In this document: positions 45,685 through 55,510 of the stretch, in pieces
Numbering within the stretch: position 1 is the stretch's first letter
Layout of the letters: every line of letters starts with the position of its first letter
Assembly (NCBI GenBank): GCA_033557835.1
Contig: JAWQRO010000111.1
Coordinates: forward strand, 1-56,505
Length of the DNA: 56,505 bases
From: Helochares maculicollis
Taxonomy: Eukaryota > Arthropoda > Insecta > Coleoptera > Hydrophilidae
Direction: 5' to 3'
Made by a program: the position numbers and the translations under genes
Notes under the pieces: model-generated
What the model was told of the DNA's origin: nothing
Database searches by the model: none
The model's input: the letters and a program-made list of their open reading frames with translations, nothing else

Positions 45685-45850
45685 GCAAATCATGAATGTT
45701 CTAGTTGAAAACGGGAAATGCAGCTCCTTAAGCGACATAGTACCGCTAGTGCTCGTAAGGAACGTAGTAGACTACATGCCTCAGTTAAAGTACATGTTGG
45801 GAGGCCTCTCGGCAGAAGCCGTGTCGTCGAAACGCCAGACGAACAGCTAG
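45685..45850 (+). CDS. Large gene, terminal coding exon D
   Basis: Entered in phase 2 from exon C, it completes the third module: QIMNVLVENGKCSSLSDI, then VVDYMPQLKYMLGGLSAEAV, ending KRQTNS before TAG at 45848-45850. The NxLxxxxxCSxxSxxDI pattern parallels NELFAHDSCSVISLNDI in the first exon, supporting an internal domain repeat. A longer open frame in another register through this exon (45718-45918) is a shadow. Confidence 0.85.
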
Positions 45851-46327
45851 GATTGGGGGAACTTGTGGGGCTACAATTTGTTCACGTCTTAGCACTGAAA
45901 CTCGCAAACGGGTGCTAAGCCTGTGCCTCACGAACTTTAGATTGGGTTATATAAGTTCACATGTTCCTATGTGCCGTTAATGTTTGGTGCACTCAGACTT
46001 GAATAGACAAGTGTATAAAATTATATTAAATTAAATGAAAAATAACGCGAACTTTCAACTATTACCTATAAGTAGTCTACTTAGTTTTTTATAACATGTA
46101 GGATTTGACTGTAAATAGTTACAAACAAATAGCTGTTTGTGTCATCTATCGAAAAGCGGACAGATATTTTTAAGTCTACTACTCATTTTATTGAAACTCC
46201 GCCGGTTTCCGTAGGTTTTAATGGGTCTGAATCGCATCGGAGGGAATCGGTTACTTTCCTTACTTTACCAAACAGTGATCTATCGTGATAACTATACTTC
46301 TCTTGTACATAACTTACTTAGTTTATA

Positions 46328-46333
46328 AATAAA
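46328..46333 (+). terminator. Poly(A) signal, proximal
   Basis: AATAAA about 480 bases after the stop codon of exon D. Use of this signal would leave out the second Pumilio-type site and the ATTTA cluster. Confidence 0.5.
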
Positions 46334-46809
46334 GTACTTTACCTACATGCATATAACTACATAGGTATATTTCTGTAAGCATTAAAACCCTGAAAGTATG
46401 CATTTAGTATCTGTTGAAAATTGATTCGGTCCTTCCCTCGTCCTCTTTTGAACGATCGCCTCCTTTGGAGTATCTTTTTTTGAGGTTACTAATCTAACAC
46501 GTTTACGGTAGCTTGTTTGCTGCACTTAATCCACCTTCGTTTCGTTACTCGAGGTTGAATGTTTCGTTAATATGTATGTAAATCACGTCGCATCTACAGC
46601 TTAGCAGCTGCCGATTTGCTAGTCTGTACATGCATTTGTAAATAGGCGGATCTGCTCTACACCGTTTCTTATCATCACCATAATCGGTCACTTATTTATT
46701 TATTATTCATCGAAAGGCTCGCAACATTCCGTGCGCAACGCCCTCTTCTACAACTCCTTTCTTTTTCTAATTGAACTTATGTTCTCAACGAGATGACAAT
46801 ATATACATT

Positions 46810-46815
46810 AATAAA
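46810..46815 (+). terminator. Poly(A) signal, distal
   Basis: AATAAA about 960 bases after the stop codon of exon D. Confidence 0.45.
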
Positions 46816-47137
46816 GACGTAATTTTAAAATACTGACCTTCTAAGTAAAGAAGACAATGAATGTGGTCGTTGAAGTTACTGTGTTTCGTTTTAAATGTTT
46901 AGAATTGTTTTAGTTCCTTATCGCTGTGATGCACACAGACTGCTGCAATAGTGGAAAAATTGCCTGTTTTGAAAATCTTATCCATGACGTTAACGTAGTA
47001 ATAAGTTTGCAGTTGTAAAACTATATTTTTTAGCGTATCTGTTAAATCGTCACGCCTGATGAGCGTCGGTCTAGTTGAACAAATGAACTGCCGCCGTATT
47101 TTGTCGGTTGTGCGATCTGGCGACGACGAAACCTGAC

Positions 47138-47157
47138 CGATAATTGTTTAATTATCG
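47138..47157. repeat. Perfect 8-bp hairpin in a G+C-richer patch
   Basis: CGATAATT, loop GTTT, AATTATCG. It lies within a less AT-rich island (47040-47235) downstream of the large gene. It is too short for a microRNA precursor as it stands. It may be a binding site or a distal 3' UTR element. Confidence 0.4.
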
Positions 47158-47235
47158 TTGTCGGCGAGAGTGCAAATAGCCAAAATACTAAACGCCGGCC
47201 CCATAATCGACGAAATACGACGGCATTGTTAAACA

Positions 47236-48029
47236 AATTTAAATTGTATCCTATTTATTTTGCTCGTTTTTCCTGTATTAAATTGTAACTTGGATAATTT
47301 AAGTGTTTAATATTTTTGTTTAAATTTTATCTGCCAGATTTTTAAAAATATAACTTTTATATTGTATTTGAACTCAATTTTATTGCCGAGATTGAACGAA
47401 GATGAGGAATATCTACGTTTTTGAACCACATATTCGACGGACGAGGTATGCAAGTGCGTCTTAAGATTTATAACGTTGACCACAACTCGTCCTTTCATGA
47501 GATTATTAAACTATTTGCTTTTTTGTTGAACGTTTGCTTGAATATGGATAGTAAATTATTTTAAATTAGCTCAGTTGGCCCGAAATGGTTGCGTTGGCTG
47601 ATACGGCCTTTTTAAGTTAGCAATAGTACGATTTTAATGGAATTAATAAAAGTTATTCTGTATATACATTGTATTTAAAGATCATGTAAATATAAGTGCA
47701 ATGTTTATATAAGATTTTCGTATTGCAAATACAAAAATGTTAATATCTCGAATGTAATATACATATATTTAGTCGTTAAGAGTGTACAGCAAATTTATTT
47801 TGAACTTAAAAAATATCTGTCTGAAAAATCAGTACTGTAACAATTTTTGTTTGTATCCAATATTAGATTTAAATAGCTATATGAAATAATTAAATGTTAA
47901 ATTGTGCAGGATAGGGGATATAATATAGAATAAAAATTTGTGGTTATTTATTTAAAAATTTTCTAGGACTTCAGATCTGAGTTATTTTTTGGAGCAAACG
48001 GTTAGCTAAATTTTATTTCTCCTGCCTGT
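47236..48029. other. Intergenic AT-rich sequence
   Basis: Nothing recognised. Confidence 0.4.
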
Positions 48030-48250
48030 GATACAAAGTGGGGCAAATGCGAGGTAGCTGCGAACTGAAAAGTGCCACAATTCAACCGGAAGTCTGCACG
48101 TGCACGACCGGCAGAGCCTCTTGCGAGATTCGCCGAACCTCTCGGAGCAGTCGCGCGGGTCGTTCGGTGGAATCGTGGAGGTTTTCGCGCGAAATGGGGC
48201 AGTTTTCACATTTGCAGCTGCTCTTCAGTGCCCTGACCGGTTTGTTACAA
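48030..48250. other. G+C-rich island, unassigned
   Basis: A 220-base island of high G+C and CpG in AT-rich intergenic DNA. Open frames of 60-80 codons run through it on both strands (for example SCKCENCPISREN on the minus strand), but I recognise none and see no matching splice partners. It may be a promoter, an exon of an unseen gene or an inserted fragment. Confidence 0.35.
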
Positions 48251-48959
48251 TTCAGTATTCGAATAGCTTTCACAATATAGGGCAATATTGTGTTTCTATA
48301 ACTCTTTTTTATTATAAATATGTAAATTTACCTGAATTAGTTAAAAATTAAATTACTTGTATTTTTTATATTTTGTGTATAATACAAATCTTATATAGCA
48401 TTTCTTGTATTATTTTTTAACTATTTATAAATAAAAACTCACTTTATTTTCTACAAACGAAACATTTTTATTTTGTACTCCAAAGCAAATAGTTGTTGGT
48501 TAACTTATCTAAATGCATAGTTCTATTCAAATGTAAATAAAAATTTCTATAATAAAATTATTGGTTCCCTATGTGGTTATTTTATTCCGCATAGCCTCAA
48601 GGTTTTGCCAAGAAAATTCGTTCTAAGAATGTAATTAAGGAGGCCAAAGTTGGCCGTGACAGTTCCGAGTTCATAAACTTCATTTACAATTTCAACCAGT
48701 TGACTTGCATTTGTAGCTGTTTCAAAGCCACCTAACAAAATACAGCCATTTTTCTGACGACTTCCATCTTTTAACCTCGCAATTGAATCGACCAAACTAT
48801 AAACGACTCTAGTATGGAATGTAATTAAATTTTAGTAGTATAAATCGCACGAGATAGACAAAGCTTTTAATCTAAGCCCCCTTTGATATGCACTGTATAA
48901 ATCTTTGATAGCTTTATGAGCTGTGTTGGGGAAATGAACAATCGAATTTGTTTTACAAG
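48251..48959. other. Intergenic AT-rich sequence
   Basis: A 72-codon minus-strand frame (48577-48795, containing KNGCILLGGFETATNASQ) looks more protein-like than its surroundings but has no recognised homologue or context. Confidence 0.3.
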
Positions 48960-50115
48960 TTTTAATAAATCTTCGGGTCAAAGTATAAAGGCAACACATA
49001 CAAGATTCGGTTTAGAGAATGAATGTAGAGATTTTAAGGTGTCAAAGTTTATTTTCAGGGTTAAAGTTAGTAATCTATATGAAACGAACTGTTCTGACTG
49101 ATTGACTGACTCACCAACGGCCAGCCCAAACCGCTGAACCAAAGACGGTGAAATTTAGTAGACACGTTTCATTTATGGTGTAGGTAACGAATAAGGAAGG
49201 AATTTCTGCAATTTGGTTTCTAAGGGGGTGAAAATAGGGGTTGAATGTGTTGTTAACGATTCATATATGTCAAAAACTAAAAGTGCTACAGACATGAAAA
49301 TTTTACTTTTAGAATTTTCGTTCAAAATTAGGAGACCCATTTTGAACCACCTTTCAAAATTTTTATTTTCAAACGAATAAATGGAAGGTTAACATTTTCC
49401 TGTTCTTCAGACACTTGTATCTCAAAAACCAATGATGCTATCGAAGGGGACTCAATTATGTTTGTACTCCTATGAAAGCTGAGAAATACGAGGTGCCCCG
49501 TTTTGCAAGACGTTGCCTCGTAATGGGGTGAGGGGTGGTGTTAACGAAGGTATCAGTATGTCAAACACCGTTTGTGCTACAGATGAGAAAATTGAGGTTA
49601 AGATTCTTCTATAAATTAAAAAAATACGTGTCTCGCAGTTTTTTAACAATTTAATTAAAATCGGGGTCTAAGGATCATAATTGATTTTTTTATAAAAGTG
49701 TCTATGATTTATAGACCTTTGATTGTAGGAATGGGAAATTTGGGGTGCGGATGCCTCTTTAAAAATAATTAGATACTTATGTTTTCGTTTTGCGATAATT
49801 TAATTCAGAGGGTGTGAAGGGGTGATTTTAAAGAAAAACTGATTTTACAAAAAGTTGCCGCTGCAAGTAACTAAATTGAGATTCTAAATTTCCTCCCGAA
49901 GTAATGAATGCCGAAATCGACTGTCCTTCCATCCCTCATAAAAGCAGGGGGATGAAATGATTTGAAGACTCTTCAAACTTAAAATGAATGGCGAAGAGTT
50001 GAGCTTTGCTGTAATTTAGCTTTAATCCAAAGGCGGCCTTGCCTCGCTTATGTCATTAGAACTGTCACTTTATTGGTCAAGTTCATTTTGCGCGCCAAGA
50101 TTTGAATATTACGGA
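48960..50115 (+). repeat. Family C interspersed repeat, long copy
   Basis: This 1.15-kb element contains a GACTGATTGACTGACTCACC motif near 49099, followed by CCAGCCCAAACCGCTGAACC, repeated GGGGTGAAAATAGGGG-like phrases, TTCCATCCCTCAT and a closing AAAGGCGGCCTTGCCTC. Its last 430 bases match the fragment at 95-385. No transposase frame is visible. Confidence 0.7.
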
Positions 50116-50597
50116 ATGTGGATACACTCAAAATAAGGGAGTAGGTTTATTTGGTGCATCAAGGATTAGACTCTTAGTAGCGTTTTGAACGGTAATTTGG
50201 CCTCTGCAAGTCTGAGTCTGTGATGAAAATGGAGTAAATTCATGCAAGCGAAACTGCCGTTAATTTCGAGTTTGTTCATAAAAGTAAAGCAATTGTGAGC
50301 AAATCAGCTAGCTTAATAGTAATTATTGCATTAATATGCCAGAACACCTCAACTAAATCATTTTTCCTTTTGATTCGTAGAAAATCTTTGGCATAGACAA
50401 TTTTAAGTTAAGAATCTTTAAAATACAGTGAATTACACTAACAATCACAAAAGATTAAACTCCAACAATATTAACGATACTTTGACCAATGAAATATTAC
50501 CTCTAATCATATCATAGCCAATAATATTGCAATGAAATAAAATCAAGCAAATTCTAAAATTCGCTCGCAGGCAAGTGCATTTGTTACATGACATCGA
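50116..50597. other. Intergenic sequence
   Basis: Nothing recognised. Confidence 0.4.
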
Positions 50598-51145
50598 ATC
50601 AGAGTGTCTCCACTCAACATTCTCGTATAAATATACAGCATAAAAGTGCATTACAAAGTTACAAATCACAGCTTCAGTCGCCGAAGCATCCAGTTGTAAA
50701 TTTTAAAGTTATAAGCAGGTATTTACAGCTACTCAAAAATCCTAATTTAACACAGAAATTCATTGTAACTATTGGAATATCTTACGGACAACTCGTTGAG
50801 TTGAACGCTAAACTTTGATAGACCCAGGACAGTTCAGGGTTAAAACTTATTCGGGCAAGATTTAAAAAATACAAAATGAGAACCTAGATTAAAATATTGA
50901 ATCGCAGAACTCCTTCCTCAGTAAACAAGACTTTATAAACATACTTCTAAGCACGAATGCTAGAAATATTCACCGACCACTCTCAGAGAGTGTGCGGCTC
51001 TGCGGTAGAGGCAGACGTAGAGGTTGAGGATGTAACTGTAAACAAGGATCTTCCCTAAAAGTACTTATTATTAACAATTTCACTTAAGTGAAATGATAAA
51101 TCCTAAAATCTTCTTGCTTGGTGTCATACTTGAGGTTGTAAAAAA
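50598..51145 (+). repeat. Family D repeat, shortened copy upstream of nischarin
   Basis: It begins with a family A-like terminus (GAGTGTCTCCACTCAACATT) but has a different interior: CAGAAATTCATTGTAACTAT, GACAGTTCAGGGTTAAAA, and GAATGCTAGAAATATTCACC near 50956. The same order recurs in the same orientation at 54183-55510. This copy lacks about 0.7-0.8 kb of the middle. Confidence 0.75.
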
Positions 51146-51836
51146 AATCATTTATAATATAAATATGTCATATTAGAAAACAAAGCGTTAAAAAATTTGT
51201 GCAACTGTCATTTACCGGCCTACCAATCATTAGTAGGTGATATTTCTACCAAGACTAGGATTTTCGCTCAATTTTATCGCGGTAATTGAATTAAAACTAT
51301 GCGTAAGTGCGTTACGTCACGGTAATTCTTCATTCTGCAGCATCTAAGCCAAAAATACTGCTAAAAAACTGCAATTTTTGTAATAAAAGTTTTGTTGCAG
51401 TCACTGCTTGCACAACGTGTTTAGTTGGCGATATAAAATAGTTATTTATTAAAATGCGTGTCAGATGTCTACCATTAAACAGAAAATGTTAAAATACAAA
51501 ATAGCAGCAGCGCAAGCTTTATAGATTTGTTTAACTGAGCTCGTTTAATTTAAAGTGTTCGCTATTCCGCCAAAACAGTTCAAAATGACGGAACGGGATT
51601 GGCCCGTTGCGCGAGGAAAAGAAGAAGAAGGCCGCCGTGCGAAACAGCTGTTTTGTTTAAGGTTATGATGGTGTTATGATAATGATTTTGAGTCAACTAC
51701 GCAGGTGTGATTCCTTTAAATTTTTGCTAAAATGTAATTCCATGTGCAAAATCTACAAATCACCTGCACCTGATAAATTTCCGCAATAATAATTTTGTAC
51801 CCATTTAAATGTCAAGGATTTAGCGTAGCGAGCAGA
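51146..51836 (+). promoter_or_regulatory. Upstream region and 5' leader of nischarin gene
   Basis: A less AT-rich stretch at about 51580-51680, including TTGCGCGAGG and an AACAGCTGTTTTG E-box-like word, precedes the gene by 150-250 bases and probably contains the promoter. The start site cannot be fixed. Confidence 0.4.
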
Positions 51837-53366
51837 ATGGCTTGTTTTTGGAAGTTTCAACAGGAAACTACCATAGATATACCAGGCATCGAAGAAGTTG
51901 ACGGTGTGACCCATTATAAAATTAACGTATCCATCAACAACGTAAAATGGACCGTCGCCCATCGATACAACGATTTCTATCAACTCCACAACCAACTGGT
52001 CGTCGATCACGGTGTCTCCAAAGACATTTTGCCCCCCAAGAAAGTCATAGGGAACAAAGATCCTCTCTTTATTGAAACTCGGCGCATCGGCTTGGAAAAC
52101 TACCTACGCCAGATCTTGGGCTACTTGAAACGAACCATGCCGAAGCTCTTTACGGACTTTTTAAACTTTCATCTCTACGATATATTCTGCCTGCTACAAA
52201 ATTTAGCCCATCAAATTTCTACCGATACGGAGGTGTTCTCGCAAGCGAAAAGTTACACTTTCAATCCGCTACAGGTTCGTATTCTGAAACGTCTCTCGAC
52301 CCGAGCGACTGATCGTATAGTTCTTTCGTTTTAGCTGCACGCCATAAGCGAATCGTTAAAGAACCCTTTTCCTGGATTCGAACGGGTCGACAGTCAGTAC
52401 GACATTTGTAACGTTTTGGATTTTTGCTCCGAACTGAACGAGCTGATCATAAGCGGAATCTCAACGCATTACTTAGACAGCAATATTATTCCGAACGACT
52501 TGCCTTTTGATTTTACTGCATTCAAAGTAATACTAAATGATCCTGCACAACCGAGTGTTTTAATTTAGCATTTTTAGGTATTAAAAAGCTTGAAAATCAA
52601 CCAGCTTGGCATGGAACATATTTATTCCGTCGATACGATCCGGAAGTCAGTAAACGTCTTACATGTAAATAAGTGCTCTATTCTTTCCGTTTCGCACGTT
52701 CTTCAATGCGACGTTTTACACAAATCTAGTCTGCAAGATACTCATGTAACATAACCTCGCACGTGACTTTCCAGACTGTAAGCATAGTTTTTTCAGGTTT
52801 GGTCAGCTCTCAACAAACTCGATTTGAGTGGTAATAACTTGACTAGCGTAGACGAGTCGATGAAACTAGTGCCTAAAGTGAATTTTTTGAACTTGAGTCA
52901 AAATAAAATATCCACTATCGATGATCTCTCGTACTTGTCGCAGTTGTACCACTTGTGCATTTCAAATAACCTCATAACCGTTTGTGATAAATTGCATCTG
53001 AAACTGGGAAACATCCTTACCATCGACATATCTCAAAACAACATCTCGTCGTTGCAAGGTTTCCAAAAATTATACTCGTTGCAAAATCTGGACATCAGCT
53101 TCAATCAAATCGTTCAGGTCGAAGAGGCAGCTCATTTAAGCGGGCTGCCGTGCTTGCAGAACCTGATCTTGACGGGGAATGCCGTCGCCACCACGGTCGA
53201 TTACCGCATTAAAGTTTTAGAATACTTCGGAGATGTCGCTAAACAGATTTGTCTGGACAACGAAAAACCGTCGCAGGCCGAATTGGATAAAGTGCAACTG
53301 TTGATCGCACTGAGGATTGTCAAGGAAGGTAAAATTCCAGATTTGCAGGTTAAAAGAGAAACATGA
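51837..53366 (+). CDS. Nisch: Nischarin-like PX-domain leucine-rich-repeat protein
   Basis: Four exons join in frame: 51837-52274, 52335-52526, 52578-52745 and 52797-53366. The introns are 60, 51 and 51 bases, all phase 0, with GT-AG ends. The product has 455 residues. The ATG at 51837 has A at -3 and G at +4. Residues about 12-115 form a PX (phosphoinositide-binding) domain with RYNDF (43-47), LPPKK (65-69) and RR (82-83) in place. Residues about 271-400 hold leucine-rich repeats (LDLSGNNLTSV, LNLSQNKIST, IDISQNNISSL, LDISFNQIVQV), followed by the nischarin-type DYRIKVLEYFGD and LDNEKPSQAELDKV. In vertebrates nischarin binds integrin alpha5, Rac, PAK and LIMK on endosomes and restrains cell migration. 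This protein stops after the repeats, lacking the long vertebrate C-terminal part, as I would expect of a short invertebrate form. It lies between two direct family D repeats. Confidence 0.93.
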
Positions 53367-53391
53367 TTTTTTAAAGTTGTATTATTTTATC

Positions 53392-53397
53392 ATTAAA
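53392..53397 (+). terminator. Poly(A) signal of nischarin gene
   Basis: ATTAAA, a common variant signal, lies 26 bases after the stop codon, giving a very short 3' UTR. Confidence 0.45.
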
Positions 53398-53689
53398 ATT
53401 ATTTTACTAACGCTAGTTTATATTTATTTCTCCAAACTGGCGGGCTTCCTAAGGCAGTAAATTGCACTTTTGTAAAATGATAAACTTCGATCACTTACAA
53501 GTATTTATAAAAACTCGGTCTCGACTTTATTCAGATGCTTCGTTTTAAGTCCTTAATATTGTAAAAGCATCAATTTTCTCACTTTTAACTATTTATTGGT
53601 CAAATCTAATAAATTTCCGATAGAATCTGGTTCTATTTTCAAAAAATGGATTGAAAATCTTTTTGAAAGATGAGACATTTGGTAAACTC
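53398..53689. other. Intergenic sequence
   Basis: AT-rich sequence without recognised features. Confidence 0.4.
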
Positions 53690-54180
53690 GCTCCTAAACT
53701 TGTAATAATGAATTTGGGGTTCAAAAATATTTCATGCGCAATTTCAACAATAGTATGCAAGTGGCCTCAAGAGTTGCGAAGGGATCATTCGAGACTTGAA
53801 GATGATATTAGATGATTGACCAAACGTAAAATTGCTTCACATCTATTTGGACACCTCTAACGAACAAGTGTTACATATTTTGAACAATGAATTAAGTCTA
53901 AGAGATCTATTGAAAAAAATGGGTGCCACGTTCCTTAACTTTGAGCCAAAAACGCAGTCGAACTAAAGTGAAGTCGTCCAAAAAAGTTATAGCTTCACTT
54001 TTGAATCGCTAAAAACAAAGCAGGTGAATATTATTTAGTCATTTAAAACTACCCAAATGATAAAATATCTATTTTACAGAAAAAAAATCACCTAGCAACA
54101 TGACAAAACACCGTCCTATACGCTTGGAACATCCACCCTATTCACCAAATCTGGCTCCCCCGACTGTCATTTGTTACCAA
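53690..54180 (+). pseudogene. Mariner transposase relic
   Basis: Broken plus-strand frames give a worn ILNNELSLRDL(L)KKMGATFL stretch, FEPKTQSN, and at the end RLEHPPYSPNLAPP, the conserved region before the last catalytic aspartate. Many stops and shifts are present. It ends at 54180, three bases before the family D terminus. Confidence 0.75.
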
Positions 54181-54182
54181 TA

Positions 54183-55510
54183 CTCAAAAAATCTGGAGTG
54201 GTTTCACTCAACATTACCGCATGAATATATGGTATAAAAGCACAATGTAAAGTTGCAAATCAGAGCTTCAGGATTTTCAAAACAAAACTTCGAAATATTT
54301 AATATAGAAATTCATTGTCTCTATCGGAATACATTATGGACCATTCGTAGACTTAGATGCTAAAATTTGACAGTTCCACGACAGTTTAGGGTTAAAAATT
54401 AATCGGGCAAGAATTAAAAATACAAATTGAAGACCTAATTAAAAGTACACGAAATAAAATATTGAAATTATCAAGCCTAAACGCTTGAGATTGCAGAACG
54501 AAAACTCTAAAACTATCGAATAAGATGTCAAAGTCAAAATCTAAAGCCACAGCAATCTACGATGAAAGAATTAAAAATGAAAAATTCTAAATGAAACACC
54601 TTGGAGATAAAATTCAAGAGTTTTCACTTTGAAACAAGAGTAACAGTCAGGATTACAGAATTCCAACCAATTCAGTAAAAACATTGATTTACACAATTTA
54701 GTCTCCGAATTATCAATGTATACTGATATTTACAGATAAGAAATCTGGTGTTTTTCCAAAAACTGTGAGCAAACTCGCTGATTTTATAATTTAAACAATC
54801 TATTGAGTGAGTCCTCGGCTAATCTGTGCTAATCCAAAAATATCAAAAAAATTGTACATTTGCAACGCTTGTTCGCATTTGTTTGGCTAAAATAAAACCA
54901 AGATAACCATATTTTTTGTATACTTGGCTTGCATGGCAATTTGATATTTAATACATTTTACATTCTCCGTGATATTTTAAATCGATTTGTATTACTTGTA
55001 ATTTCCTCTTTTAGCTTTTTGCTATAAGTGATTGTTTCTGTTCTAAAATTTCCCTCACACTTTCTTATTGCAGCAAATTAAAATGGGTATTTAATCATGA
55101 TTGCTAAGAAATTTACAAATAATCGTTGAAAATGCACAAAAAGCAAACTGATTAATTGAAAAAGCCATAGGAATTAATCACGCTGAAGTCAGAATGATTT
55201 ATGGCAATAAAAGTCAAAATTAAATAAGTCTTAACAGTATGAAAAATTTCGAGTTGTAATTCCCTAAGATTCACATCCTTGCAACGATGAATCCTTAAAC
55301 GTTCAGTGCACAAGACTTTAAAAACACGAATGCCGGAAATATTCACCAACAACTCTCGGAGAGTGATTTGGGTCTGAGGCTCTGAACAAGAATCTTCTCT
55401 AAAGGTACTTTGCAGGAGCAATTTCCCAAGTTCCACATTCTTACTATAATGCATCGTAACACTTCTTCCTTTTTACTTGGTCTCGTACTGTATGAAGCGA
55501 AACCTAGTCC
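54183..55510 (+). repeat. Family D repeat, longer copy downstream of nischarin
   Basis: Starts AAAAAATCTGGAGTGG, then follows the same blocks as 50598-51145: CAGAAATTCATTGTCTCTAT, GACAGTTTAGGGTTAAAA, GAATGCCGGAAATATTCACC near 55330, TCTCTAAAGGTACTT near 55395. The middle (about 54490-55290) has no equivalent in the upstream copy. The 100-codon minus-strand frame at 55152-55454 lies inside it and is not recognisable. Confidence 0.75.

Larger units (their letters stand above)
45851..46833 (+). other. Probable 3' UTR of the large gene
   Basis: Follows the TAG at 45850 and contains AATAAA signals at 46328-46333 and 46810-46815. Two Pumilio-type TGTAAATA elements (46110-46117, 46637-46644) and overlapping ATTTA motifs near 46693-46706 suggest post-transcriptional control. 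Confidence 0.55.
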
